Below, in pieces: positions 18,778-28,271 of a stretch of DNA of 64,000 nt. Position 1 is the stretch's first letter. Each line of letters begins with the position of its first letter. The stretch comes from CAVOAK01 sp963664465. GTDB taxonomy: Bacteria; Pseudomonadota; Alphaproteobacteria; UBA8366; CAVOAK01. The notes beneath the pieces are model-generated. The model worked only from the letters and a program-made list of their open reading frames with translations. It was not told the origin of the DNA and did no database searches. The stretch is from positions 567,286 to 631,285 of the forward strand of contig CAXXSU010000015.1 in NCBI GenBank assembly GCA_963664465.2, given 5' to 3'. Made by a program: the position numbers and the translations under genes.

Positions 18778-19058
18778 CTGTCGTTGCCATGAAGGTCGTT
18801 CATCCGAGGCCTGGATGTGAGGCTGTTGTTGTTACGGCAATCAGTCTCGGCCACCGGCGGCGGCGCGGAGTCGCCCATGCCCATGCAGTCAAGGGCGTAG
18901 ACGGCGCGGCCTTCGGCCAACTGGCCGACAAGCGGGGCAAGACCTCGCGATGTTCCCGGTGCAACGTGAAGCATGACCAGCGGCGTGTCGCCGGCGCCGG
19001 CATGACGATTGTGCACCTGCCCTTCGTCAATATCGACGAACGCGCGCCGAACTATCAT
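18774..19058 (-). pseudogene. N-terminal fragment of an alpha/beta-hydrolase-fold protein
   Basis: A strong ribosome-binding site (ggagg, 7 nt before the ATG) starts MIVRRAFVDIDEGQVHNR. The frame then matches the hydrolases at 45,949 and 45,096 through MLHVAPGTS and ALDCMGMGDSAPPP. Homology stops at about residue 70, before the nucleophile elbow, and unrelated sequence follows. It is a 3'-truncated paralog of the right-arm hydrolases. Confidence 0.7.
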
Positions 19059-19263
19059 TTTCAAACCTCCGATACGTAATGATGAAGAGATGCCCGGCAA
19101 TCCCGCAAGGATCAACAGGGGGCGGCGGTAAAGAGCCTCTCATAAGAACCGATCAGGCTATGCTTGAGACCGGCGACGGTAAAGTGCGACGCTCTTCGGA
19201 CCGAGCCAACAGCCAACCCAAGACATCCCTCAATCGCCTCAGTTAGATCGTACGGATGCGGCA

Positions 19264-19914
19264 ATGCCTGACGAGCGGATCGAAATCTTCAGCGTCGAGG
19301 CGTGCCCCTACGCCCAGAGAAGCCGCATGGTGCTGCATTACAAGGACGTGTCTACGACCTGACGGAAATCGACCTTGCCAACAAACCGGACTGGTTCACA
19401 GACATCTCTCCCTACGGGAAAGTGCCGGTGATGCGCCACCGCGGCAGGGTCATCTATGAGTCGGCGATCATCAACGAGTACCTGGAGGAGGTGTTTGCCG
19501 AACCGGCCCTCATGCGACCCCGGTCAGCGGGCGGAAGCCAGGATTTGGATCGACTTTATCGGCACCCGCGTCGCGACGCCGATGTCTTACCTGCTGATCG
19601 AAAAAGATGCCGAGACGCGGGCCGAGCACGCGAAGAAATTTCACGAAGAGGTACGCTTTCTCGAATAACGCGGTTTGGGCAAAGACTGGGTAGGGCCCTA
19701 CTGGTTCGGCGCTGAGTTGAGTCTGGTCGACGTCAGCCTGTACCCCTACTTCGACAGACTCTGCCTGTTAAGCCATTACCGCAACGTCGAGCTTCCAGGC
19801 GACTGCGAGCGATTGCGAACGTGGTACGACACGATGCGCGGGCACGCGGCGGCGATTGCGACGAGCCGCGGCGACGCATTTTACGTACGGCAGTACGAGA
19901 CCCTCGTCGCTTAG
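19264..19914 (+). pseudogene. Glutathione S-transferase pseudogene
   Basis: Three frames assemble into one GST: MPDERIEIFSVEACPYAQRS (catalytic CPYA-type motif), then DLTEIDLANKPDWF with SPYGKVPVM and YESAIINEYL (intact G-site), then ARIWIDFIGTRVATPMSYLL, and WVGPYWFGAELSLVDVSLYP. Lesions are a lost base near 19,354, a second shift near 19,517 and an in-frame TAA at 19,666-19,668. Three independent defects make real decay more likely than sequencing error. Confidence 0.85.
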
Positions 19915-19931
19915 ACCGGGCCGCGGGCCGC

Positions 19932-21386
19932 CTAAGCTCCCTGCCATTGCAGGATCGACTGCCCGAGGAGTCGGCCAAAGGTGAGGGCCGGGGTCGCATT
20001 CATACCGCCGACGATTGCCTTACCATGGAACAATCCTGTTCCCAGAACTTCACCGGCCGCGTAGAGATTGAGGATCGGCGTTCCGTCCGCCTTGAGCACC
20101 CGCAGATGCTCGTCAATGGCGACGCCCGCCGGGCCCGACACCGACATGCCGTGATGCTTGATGGCGTGGAATGGTGGGACAGCGATCGGCTTTGGCATGT
20201 GTTTGCGGCCCAACGAATCGGAGCCGCTTTCGACACCCGCGTTGTAGTCGGCGACGGTCGCCTCCAACCCGGCCGCATCAATGCCAGTCTCTCCGGCCAA
20301 CGCGCGCAGGGATTCGGCGCGGCAGAACGAAGGATGGCCGCTGAACGCCTTCTCGATGTCCGCCGCACCGAGACCGCCCGTCAGATCGTGGCGGTGGCGG
20401 GGACGGCCAAAAATGGTGGGCGCCTCATCCGCAATGACGGCGTCGTAGATCACCCAAAAGGTCAGGTCGGGCTGCTCGATCAGCCGCATCTCACGTTCAT
20501 CGACGCTCTTCGTGTCCTCGGTGACGAAACGCTTGCCGGCGCGGTTCACATAGATCTCCCAGGGCTCGCGCCACTGCGGTGTCGTGTGAGTAATGATCGT
20601 CATCTCACCCGAACCCTCGATGTCCGCGACCCCAGCGAAGATCGGAACGAACGTGTCGCTGTGGCGAAGTTCGGCGCCAGCTTCAAGGGCGAGCCGGATT
20701 CCCGCGCCTTGCGAGTATGGGTAGGCGCCGCCGAACAGCGGGTAGCCGTTCGTATAGACGGGAAATAGCTCCTTGTTGGCGGCGTATCCGCCCGACGTGA
20801 GCACGGTGTTACGCCCGGCGAAGGCCTCCGTGGTGCCATCCTGATTGCGGACGACAACCCCGGTCACCGTCCCGCTGTCGTTCCGCTCCAGCCCGATCAA
20901 TTCGGTTTGCAGCCTCAGGGAGATACCACCCTTTTCGAGTTCGGCGGCGAGCTCCGTTTCGAGCACCTTTAGGATCGACAGCCCATTGTCCGCACCCCAA
21001 TAGGTGCGCGGGATGCTGTAGGGTTCGTGGCCGAAGTGGATCACCGGATGGTCTGGCAACGGTTCGAAGCCGTTCGCGAGAAGCCAGTCCAGAGTGCCGG
21101 GCGCGTTGTCGACCGCGAGGCGCACCATTTTCGCGTCCGCGGTGCCCTTGGTGATTCGCATCACGTCGTCGAAGTGCTCTTGCGGCGAATCCTCGATGCC
21201 TTTGTCCGCCTGCATACGGTTGCCGGCCGCGCTCAACTGTCCGCCCGAGATATGAAGCGTGCCGCCCACCGTGTCGGCGTGCTCCAAGAGCAGAACCCGT
21301 GCCCCGCGCCGCGCCGCGAATATGGCGGCCGGTATGCCAGCGGTCCCGGCTCCGGCAATAATGACATCCCAGTCTTGCATCAACAT
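19932..21386 (-). CDS. FAD-binding flavoprotein (fumarate reductase / 3-ketosteroid dehydrogenase-like)
   Basis: 484 aa. The N-terminal Rossmann motif is VIIAGAGTAGIPAAIFAARR, followed by GGTLHISGGQLSAAG. The C-terminal FAD-capping segment is NLYAAGEVLGTG...GGMNATPALTFGRLLGQ. This is the FAD_binding_2 family (urocanate/fumarate reductases, ketosteroid dehydrogenases), which moves hydride pairs at C-C bonds; the substrate is unknown. About 60% similar by eye to the protein at 26,819. It is the last gene of a leftward run. The ATG at 21,380 is an alternative start. Confidence 0.85.
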   Translation of the reverse strand: MLMQDWDVIIAGAGTAGIPAAIFAARRGARVLLLEHADTVGGTLHISGGQLSAAGNRMQADKGIEDSPQEHFDDVMRITKGTADAKMVRLAVDNAPGTLDWLLANGFEPLPDHPVIHFGHEPYSIPRTYWGADNGLSILKVLETELAAELEKGGISLRLQTELIGLERNDSGTVTGVVVRNQDGTTEAFAGRNTVLTSGGYAANKELFPVYTNGYPLFGGAYPYSQGAGIRLALEAGAELRHSDTFVPIFAGVADIEGSGEMTIITHTTPQWREPWEIYVNRAGKRFVTEDTKSVDEREMRLIEQPDLTFWVIYDAVIADEAPTIFGRPRHRHDLTGGLGAADIEKAFSGHPSFCRAESLRALAGETGIDAAGLEATVADYNAGVESGSDSLGRKHMPKPIAVPPFHAIKHHGMSVSGPAGVAIDEHLRVLKADGTPILNLYAAGEVLGTGLFHGKAIVGGMNATPALTFGRLLGQSILQWQGA

Positions 21387-21453
21387 TCCGTCGCTACGGC
21401 GGCGACCGGGCAGGAGACCACCGCGTCAATCTGGGAGAACCGCAAGGCCAACC

Positions 21454-22953
21454 TTAAGCCGCGCTTGCGACATGCCGCGCCGCCTTTCGCCGCGCGCCGC
21501 GCAACAACTTCGCCGCCGACTCTTCGACCGCCGTACCGGCAAAAAAATTGGGGTTCATGCCGCCGTGCAAGCGCACAGCATTGGCGAACATGAAGGCGGC
21601 GTAATCCCTTTGCGACAAGAGCCCCTCTTGTACAAGGCCATAGGATTGGGCAACGACGCCTTTCATTTCGGTGACATCCCAGTGGCCGATATCGGATGAG
21701 AACATGGCATTCAACTTGGCGCCGAAATGGTTGAGGCGGCTATCGAAGGCAACCGCCGTCATGCGGTCGTCGGCCTCGCAGCCGAAATAAAAGGTCGGCA
21801 CGAAGCGTTCGCGAATGTCCTCGGCCCGCCGGATACCGCAGGCGGCGAAATCGTCGAGATCCGCCGCATCCTCGACCGCCCCCATCAGGTCCGCTCCGGG
21901 ACGTTGGGCCGATTTGGCGAGCGCCTTGGCGACGGCCCCGCCATGGCGCTGGAACAGGCGGGCCGCCCGCTTTCGGTCGACCAGCGCTGGATCGAGATTC
22001 CTGCGCATTGCCTTGATGTTGCGTTTCTCCCAATGCTCGACGATGTCATTGTAGAGGTTGGCGGCCCACGCAGCGCCGCCCTCCAGAAAGGCCACGTTGA
22101 GGGCCGGGAAACGCCGGGTCACGCCGCCGAAAAACAGCGCCTTGGCAAAGGCTTCGCCAGAGGCGGCGAAGTGACCGATGTGGTTGTACATGTAGTTGGT
22201 GGTCGTCGCCCGGGCGCCCCACCCCATGGAATTGCTGTGCGTCGCGGGCGCCACTTTGAGCTCCATGAACTTTGCCCATACGGGATCGTAGTCGTGCGGG
22301 CTGTCGAGCGCCAAGGAATCGATCCAGGTGGCATAGCGCGCGTATTTCGGCGCAAAGCGTTCGACGATGGGCACCGGACGCTTGACGTTGCCGGCGATCA
22401 TGACGGTCTTGAAACCGAGTTCGCGAACGGCAAACTCGGCCTCCTCGACTGCCTCGGCTGGTGTAAACATCGGCACGACCGCGGCCGGCATCAGTCGATC
22501 CTGATGGCCGGCGAAGGTATCGGCGTACATGACGTTGAGCGCCCGGCACACGCTGCGCCGCATCTCGTCATCGGCGAAACTGACGAACGGAAGGCCGAGC
22601 GTGGTGTAGACGACGGCGAAGTCGATGCCAAACGAATCGAGCCGCCGGCGCATGAGAGTGGGCAGCATGGCCGTCGCGCGGTCGGTCGCGTTGCGGGCCG
22701 GGATGGTCCAGAACGGGGGCCGTAACGTGCGCCGCGAGCGCCGTTGTTTCCAGGTCTGGGCGTACCAACCCCACGGGCCGCCCCCTGTCGTCATGATGCG
22801 TTCAAACCGATTGGCGACGCGCGGGCCGGCGACTTGAGCAATGTACTCGCGCAGCACCGGCTGGAGCTCGATGACATGACCGTCGCTGTCGATGACGGGA
22901 TGTGAAAGCCTTGCACGAACGTCGGCCGAACTCAGTTTCGCACGACGGGTCAT
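21454..22953 (-). CDS. Amidohydrolase-2 family protein (ACMSD-like)
   Basis: 499 aa with a strong aaaggag site. The family (PF04909) comprises metal-dependent hydrolases and decarboxylases. Metal-binding features are VIDSDGHVIEL at the N-terminus (DxDxH), ATHSNSMGW in the middle, and MFSSDIGHWDV near the C-terminus. Adjacent accessory genes suggest a role in ring cleavage or decarboxylation. It is paralogous to the protein at 40,834 over the whole length. Confidence 0.87.
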   Translation of the reverse strand: MTRRAKLSSADVRARLSHPVIDSDGHVIELQPVLREYIAQVAGPRVANRFERIMTTGGGPWGWYAQTWKQRRSRRTLRPPFWTIPARNATDRATAMLPTLMRRRLDSFGIDFAVVYTTLGLPFVSFADDEMRRSVCRALNVMYADTFAGHQDRLMPAAVVPMFTPAEAVEEAEFAVRELGFKTVMIAGNVKRPVPIVERFAPKYARYATWIDSLALDSPHDYDPVWAKFMELKVAPATHSNSMGWGARATTTNYMYNHIGHFAASGEAFAKALFFGGVTRRFPALNVAFLEGGAAWAANLYNDIVEHWEKRNIKAMRRNLDPALVDRKRAARLFQRHGGAVAKALAKSAQRPGADLMGAVEDAADLDDFAACGIRRAEDIRERFVPTFYFGCEADDRMTAVAFDSRLNHFGAKLNAMFSSDIGHWDVTEMKGVVAQSYGLVQEGLLSQRDYAAFMFANAVRLHGGMNPNFFAGTAVEESAAKLLRGARRKAARHVASAA

Positions 22954-23145
22954 TGATATTCTCCTTTGCCGCGCCGGGTCGCGACGCCCGCGCGGCTGCG
23001 ACTCTCAAACGGCGCACCGCCGCCCGTGGCGGCTCGCTCGGGCACGGGGTGCGCGTGGGCTCTGGCCCTACCCGCCGCTCGGAGAACTTTCCCGCCCTTC
23101 CAAGTCGGAAGAACGGGAGCCCCCCGGATGCCGGCAACGCGGATC

Positions 23146-24702
23146 TTACTGAGCGATGCTGATCCTGTCGTAGTTGAAGGTCTTGCCGAGGTTCTCGAAG
23201 CCGTTCAGGCGCTTCGAATAACCCGCAATGTCGAACGACTCGACCAGGAAGATGCTCGGCGCAAGATCATGGTGGATCGCAAGAAGTTCGTTCAATGCTT
23301 TTCGACGCTCATCGACGTCAAAAAGTGTGTCGGACTTGTCGATCAAGGGAATGACACTCTCGTCGCAAAAATACGGGTTGGGTTTTTTGCATGACGTGAA
23401 CACCATGAAACGGATCGCGTCGTTGTAGGGAGCCGAGTTGTAACCCGATCCAAACGCATCACCCCCCCAGGTGCCGCCGAGGAAATTCTTGATCCACTCC
23501 GACGAAGTAATCTGACGGAGCTCCATGATGACCCCGACTTTGGCCAAATCCTCCGCGACCTGTTGAAATATTTCACCATCCTGCGCAACAAAGCCGACGA
23601 CGACCTCGGTCGCCATGTCAAACCCGTTCGGATAGCCCGCGGCCGCGAGCAATTCCCTGGCCTTGGCCGGATCGTATGGGTAGGGCGCGATCTTCGGGTC
23701 GTAGCCGAAGGTATTTGGCGTCGCCCCCTGACCCGAAACTGCGCCAAATCCACCCAACAGGTGCTTGACCATCGCCTCTTTGTCGACGGCATAATTAACG
23801 GCCTGACGGACCCTCACGTCTTTGAACGGTGTCTCTTTGCCCGACTGAACCAGGGAGATCGCTAACGCCGTGGTCGACGGAGTCGACGCGACCCGCTGGC
23901 CGGCGGCCTCGACTTGGGCAATGTTGTCAACCGAAATCGAGACCGCAATATCGATCTGATCTGAAACCAGCGCTTGAACGCGGGCCGGCCGCTCGCCCAT
24001 CGGCAGAATCTCCAGGTTGCTCACCAGAGGCGGCCGCCAGGAATCCGGGCGGGCGGAGAACACCACCTTTTCAGGCGTCCACGATTCGGGCTTAAAGGAT
24101 CCTGTGCCAATCGGATTCTTGGCGTAGCCTTCAGCGCCCATATCCTCCCAGGCCTTCGGAGCCACGAAGAAGACCGATGACAGCCGGCCCGGAAGGATGG
24201 CGTCCGCGTTGGTCGTCTCGATTTCCACTGTCATCGCGTCGACGACCCGCGCCGAGGCGACTCCGGCAACCTGGCGGCCGACCGACGTGGCTTTGCCGGG
24301 TTCCGATTTGAGCCAATTGATAATGGCGGCAACGGCGGCGGCATCGAGCGGCTCGCCATTATCGAACCTGACACCGGAGCGTATTTTGAACTGCCAGGCC
24401 GTATCACGAACATTGCTCCATGATGTGGCCAGCGCCGGCACGGCATTGCCGCTCTGGTCCACCACGGTCAGCGCATCGTACATGGCCGTCCAGGTGTGCC
24501 AGCTTGGGAAGACGCCGGCGGCGTACGGATTGCCAAGTGGCGGCGGAAGCGATGTCGCGCCAACCCGAAGCGTCCCTTCAGCTTGTGCTGCAGCACCTGT
24601 AAGGAGCGTCGCCGCAAGCACGACCACCGCAGCCCGGGCTGCAAAACTGAGCCGCTCCCCTAATCCCTCCGGCGAAACAACTCTGTGCAAAACATTTCCC
24701 AT
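23146..24702 (-). CDS. Family-5 extracellular solute-binding protein (peptide/opine type)
   Basis: 518 aa from MGNVLHRVVSPEG, with a gggaggg site; the longer frame to 24,906 is not needed. It has a signal peptide (hydrophobic run ending TGAAAQAEG, residues about 25-50) and an SBP_bac_5 fold: TLRVGATSLPPPLGNPY, RVRQAVNYAVDKEAMV and YPYDPAKARELLAAAGYPNG. It would bind a peptide-like or other organic solute in the periplasm. No ABC permease or ATPase gene lies in the window. It is paralogous to the protein at 42,676. Confidence 0.88.
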   Translation of the reverse strand: MGNVLHRVVSPEGLGERLSFAARAAVVVLAATLLTGAAAQAEGTLRVGATSLPPPLGNPYAAGVFPSWHTWTAMYDALTVVDQSGNAVPALATSWSNVRDTAWQFKIRSGVRFDNGEPLDAAAVAAIINWLKSEPGKATSVGRQVAGVASARVVDAMTVEIETTNADAILPGRLSSVFFVAPKAWEDMGAEGYAKNPIGTGSFKPESWTPEKVVFSARPDSWRPPLVSNLEILPMGERPARVQALVSDQIDIAVSISVDNIAQVEAAGQRVASTPSTTALAISLVQSGKETPFKDVRVRQAVNYAVDKEAMVKHLLGGFGAVSGQGATPNTFGYDPKIAPYPYDPAKARELLAAAGYPNGFDMATEVVVGFVAQDGEIFQQVAEDLAKVGVIMELRQITSSEWIKNFLGGTWGGDAFGSGYNSAPYNDAIRFMVFTSCKKPNPYFCDESVIPLIDKSDTLFDVDERRKALNELLAIHHDLAPSIFLVESFDIAGYSKRLNGFENLGKTFNYDRISIAQ

Positions 24703-24839
24703 CGATATCCCTCCCATATATTTATCGCAGCTTGTCGCCGATTGGCCCGCATCGACTTCGCCATTGTAGCACGCGGTGGCGGTGGCGCACGATCCACACA
24801 CGTCGATGCAATATTTTCCTTCGCGCCCAGCTCCCGCCA

Positions 24840-26822
24840 TCACAGGGTCGAAAGGATGCGGCGTGCGTCCGCCGTTGCCGCCCAGAACCCGCGCGGCGAG
24901 ACGCAATCGCCGATGGCAAGCCGGTCGTCGGGACCGGCCGGGGCCTCAGTGCCCGTCGAGAGCACGATCGAATCGAATGGGCCCAACGCACGCCCGAACG
25001 CCGTATGTGCCATTTGCCCGTCGACACGGGCGATCAGCGTCTCTGGATGAATGACGGCGCCGGTCGCGGCCAGGCGAACGCTCACGTCCGCGATCTCCTC
25101 ACTGATCGCAAGGTCGGGTTCGCCCAGCGCACGGCGAGACGTCACCACCGTGAGCGAGCGGGTGGCTTCCGACGCGGCAATGGTCTCGACAAGTGAGACG
25201 GCGGGCCAGCCGCCCTCTTCATCGATCACCAGGACATCGCCCGCGACGGCGCCGTTGTCACGCACGAGATCGCGGCCGTGCCGCAGGTCCGCCGTCCCTG
25301 GAATACCCGCCGCGAGATGCGGCCGTAAGCGCCAGACCGCTGTCATCGCGGGCCGTGCCCCGACAGCCCAAACCACAGTGTCGGCGTCGAGGCGCGCCAT
25401 CTCTTGAATGCGCTCGGAGAGGCGCACCACGACGCCCAAACGTTCGAGCTCGCGCTGCCACCATTCGATCGCCAAAAGGATTTCCCCCCGATGTGGGGCT
25501 TCTCCCGCCAGGCGCATATCCCCGCCAAGACGGCTCTGGGCCTCGTACAGCGTTACGCGATCGCCGCGCAAGGCCGCGAGCCGCGCCATCTCGAGACCCG
25601 CAGGACCGCCGCCAACGATGGCAATCCGCCGCGGCCGCGCCACGCGTTCGATCGGTGCGAACTGTGTTTCGCGTCCGGCGACTGGATTGAGCACGCACGT
25701 GCCGGGTAGGCCGCGGACCACGGATCCAAGGCAACCCTGATTGCAGGACATGCAAGGACGAATCTGGTCTTCCTCGCCACGTTCGATCTTTGCCATCCAC
25801 TCCGGTTCGGCGATCCAAGTGCGCGCCATGGCGATGACATCGGCCTGGCCGGCCGCGAGGATGTCTTCGGCCTCGCCGGGTGTGCGGATCCGTCCGGCCA
25901 CGATGATCGGGACCGCGAGCTGATTGCGGAAACGTTCGGCGGTCCCGGCGAGGTGGCCGCGCGGTTGCGTCATCGGCGGGAACAGGCGGTGGATGGACCA
26001 GTGTGAGCCGACGACGAGACTGACCCAGTCGACGAGCCCGCGCCCGACAAGGAGGTCCATCGCGGCCAAGGAGTCGTCGATCTCGAAACTGGACGGGTCA
26101 GTGGGAATGCAATGGGCGGTGGAGGTGCGAACGCCGACGGCGATATCTGGACCCACCGCGTCGCGAACTTCTTCGAAGACCTCGGCGGCGATCCGCACCC
26201 GGTTCTCCAGTGAGCCGCCATAGGAATCGGTCCGCCGATTGAGGGTCGGCGAGAGGAACGAGCCGAGCAGATAATCGCTCGCCGTTTGCACCTCGACCGC
26301 ATCCAGGCCGGCGGCGCGGCAACGAGCGGCGGCGGTGCCGTAGGCGGCGACGATCTCGCGAATGTCGCGCACGCTGGCGACGCGCGGGACGTCGCCCGAG
26401 CGGCTTGCCGGGATCGGCGATGGCGCGATTGGAACCCCCGTCAGCGGCGAGATATTATGACCGCCGTGCCACAGGATAGCGGACAGGCGCGAGCCGACGT
26501 CGTGCACCGCGTCGGCCGTGCGGGCGAGGTCCGGCACGATCCGGTCCTCGTACAAATGGACCCGGTCGATAACGTCGCTGGCGCCCGGATGAACTGGCGA
26601 GGAGGCCAGCGACACCATGGCGGCGCCGCCGCGCGCCCGCGCCACCAGGTAGCCGCGCAGCCGGTCGCCGATCCCGCCATCGCCATCGCCCAGGCGCATC
26701 CCGTGACCCGACATGATCGCCCGGTGGCGCAGCTGCAGCGGTCCCAAGGAGATCGGTGAGCGCAGGTGTGGATAGAGACGGTCCGCCGAAGCGCCGTCAT
26801 TTTCGCCAGGTTGGTTGCTCAT
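24840..26822 (-). CDS. NADH:flavin oxidoreductase, OYE family with Fe-S and FAD/NAD domains
   Basis: 660 aa, organised like 2,4-dienoyl-CoA reductase, trimethylamine dehydrogenase and BaiCD: an N-terminal FMN TIM barrel (about 1-370), a 4Fe-4S motif CMSCNQGCLG plus a later C (GLPGTCVLNP), and a C-terminal FAD/NAD domain starting IAIVGGGPAGLE. At the barrel motif EVQTASDYLLGSFLSP the usual AHGY is ASDY, so the typical substrate-binding His is missing. The ATG overlaps the TGA of the flavoprotein at 26,819 (ATGA), so the two are coupled. Confidence 0.88.
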   Translation of the reverse strand: MSNQPGENDGASADRLYPHLRSPISLGPLQLRHRAIMSGHGMRLGDGDGGIGDRLRGYLVARARGGAAMVSLASSPVHPGASDVIDRVHLYEDRIVPDLARTADAVHDVGSRLSAILWHGGHNISPLTGVPIAPSPIPASRSGDVPRVASVRDIREIVAAYGTAAARCRAAGLDAVEVQTASDYLLGSFLSPTLNRRTDSYGGSLENRVRIAAEVFEEVRDAVGPDIAVGVRTSTAHCIPTDPSSFEIDDSLAAMDLLVGRGLVDWVSLVVGSHWSIHRLFPPMTQPRGHLAGTAERFRNQLAVPIIVAGRIRTPGEAEDILAAGQADVIAMARTWIAEPEWMAKIERGEEDQIRPCMSCNQGCLGSVVRGLPGTCVLNPVAGRETQFAPIERVARPRRIAIVGGGPAGLEMARLAALRGDRVTLYEAQSRLGGDMRLAGEAPHRGEILLAIEWWQRELERLGVVVRLSERIQEMARLDADTVVWAVGARPAMTAVWRLRPHLAAGIPGTADLRHGRDLVRDNGAVAGDVLVIDEEGGWPAVSLVETIAASEATRSLTVVTSRRALGEPDLAISEEIADVSVRLAATGAVIHPETLIARVDGQMAHTAFGRALGPFDSIVLSTGTEAPAGPDDRLAIGDCVSPRGFWAATADARRILSTL

Positions 26823-28264
26823 TCCGCCGCCGCGCACGCGCGCCGCCAGTCCAAGAGCTTTTGACCGAGCAGTCTGCCAAAGGTTAGCGCCGGAGTTACC
26901 CCCATGCCGCCCGCGAAGGCGTTGCCATTGACGAGGCCGAAGCCGAGGGCCTCGCCAGCGGCGTAGAGATTGGGGATGGGCTTTCCATTCGCCAGAACGC
27001 GGAAACCGTGGTCAACGGCAACCCCGCCGAACGAGACGTTCGTGGTGCCGTGGAGCTTGACCGCTTGGAAGGGTGGCTCGGTGATCGGCCGCGGGCGGTG
27101 GCGGCGGCCAAGCGGATCTTCTTCTCCCCGGTCGAGCTTGTCGTTGTATCCGGTAACGCTCGCTATCAATGCGGTTTCGTCGATGCCGGCCCTTTGCGCA
27201 AGCTCCGCCAGCGAATCCGCGCGGACGAAAGATGGGTGCGTATTGAAGAGGCTGTCGACGCGCTGTGGAGAGATCGTATGGAAGAAGCCCGGAGCCTGGC
27301 GCTCGACGGCGCTGTCATAAACTGCCCAGAACGTTAGACCCCTTTGGGCGAGTATCGCTCGTTCCCGCGCGTCTGGGCTCGCAGTGTCTTCGGCAATAAA
27401 ACGTTCTCCATCCAGGTTGACGTAGATCTCCCAGGGCAGGCGCTCCTGCGGGCGCGTCTCGATGATGTTCGCGATACGGCCGGGATCGTCAGGGTCCTCA
27501 ATACGACCGAACGTCGGCAGGAACTTTTCGCTGTTCAGCAGCTGCCCGCCAGCTTCGAGAATCAGACGGATGCCCGTGCCCTGGGCATAGGGGTAGGCAT
27601 GGGTGAAAAGCGGGATACCGTTGGTGAATCTGGCGAACAGCTCCGGGTTGGCGGCGTAGCCGCCGGTGGTGATGACGACGTTGTCGCCGTGATAAATCAG
27701 CGTCGCGCCGGCCGCGTCGCGCGCCGTGATTCCAATGACAGTGCCGTCCTCCTGGCGCTCCAACCCGGCGAGTTCCGTTTGCAGCCGCAGATCGATGTTG
27801 TTGCCCCGCGCGATCTCACTGCTAAGGAGAGCGCTTAGGACCTTGAGAATCGAGCGGCCATTGTCCACCCCCCAGTAGGTCCTGGGAATGCCGTAGGTCT
27901 CGTGGCCGAAGACAATGACCGGATGTTCAGGCAGTGGCTCGAAGCCTCCATCGAGAAGCCAATGCAGGGTTTCCACCGCATTCTCCACGGCCAGACGGAC
28001 CATTGCCTTGTCAGCCGTCCCGTTGCTGATGCGCATGACATCCGCGAAATGGTGATCGGCAGAGTCGACGATCCCCTTTGCCTCTTGCACGCGCGTTCCG
28101 GCAGCACTCAATTGACCGCCCGATATGTGCAACGCGCCGCCGACTTTGTCCGCGTGTTCGATCAGCAGCACCTTGGCGCCGCGGCGCGAAGCGAAGATCG
28201 CCGCTGGTATGCCGGCGGTCCCGGCCCCCGCGATGATCACGTCATAGCGTTGTGGCATGGCCAT
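26819..28264 (-). CDS. FAD-binding flavoprotein (fumarate reductase / ketosteroid dehydrogenase-like)
   Basis: 481 aa, the same family as the gene at 19,932 and the remnant at 48,948. It has DVIIAGAGTAGIPAAIFASRR, GGALHISGGQLSAAG, LPWEIYVNLDGERFIAEDT and the C-terminal NLYAAGEALGFG...GGMGVTPALTFGRLLGQ. It is the third gene of a leftward operon (methyltransferase, esterase, this gene, OYE, SBP, amidohydrolase, flavoprotein) and is coupled to the OYE gene by a 4-bp overlap. Confidence 0.87.
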   Translation of the reverse strand: MAMPQRYDVIIAGAGTAGIPAAIFASRRGAKVLLIEHADKVGGALHISGGQLSAAGTRVQEAKGIVDSADHHFADVMRISNGTADKAMVRLAVENAVETLHWLLDGGFEPLPEHPVIVFGHETYGIPRTYWGVDNGRSILKVLSALLSSEIARGNNIDLRLQTELAGLERQEDGTVIGITARDAAGATLIYHGDNVVITTGGYAANPELFARFTNGIPLFTHAYPYAQGTGIRLILEAGGQLLNSEKFLPTFGRIEDPDDPGRIANIIETRPQERLPWEIYVNLDGERFIAEDTASPDARERAILAQRGLTFWAVYDSAVERQAPGFFHTISPQRVDSLFNTHPSFVRADSLAELAQRAGIDETALIASVTGYNDKLDRGEEDPLGRRHRPRPITEPPFQAVKLHGTTNVSFGGVAVDHGFRVLANGKPIPNLYAAGEALGFGLVNGNAFAGGMGVTPALTFGRLLGQKLLDWRRACAAAE

Positions 28265-28271
28265 TTTCGTC

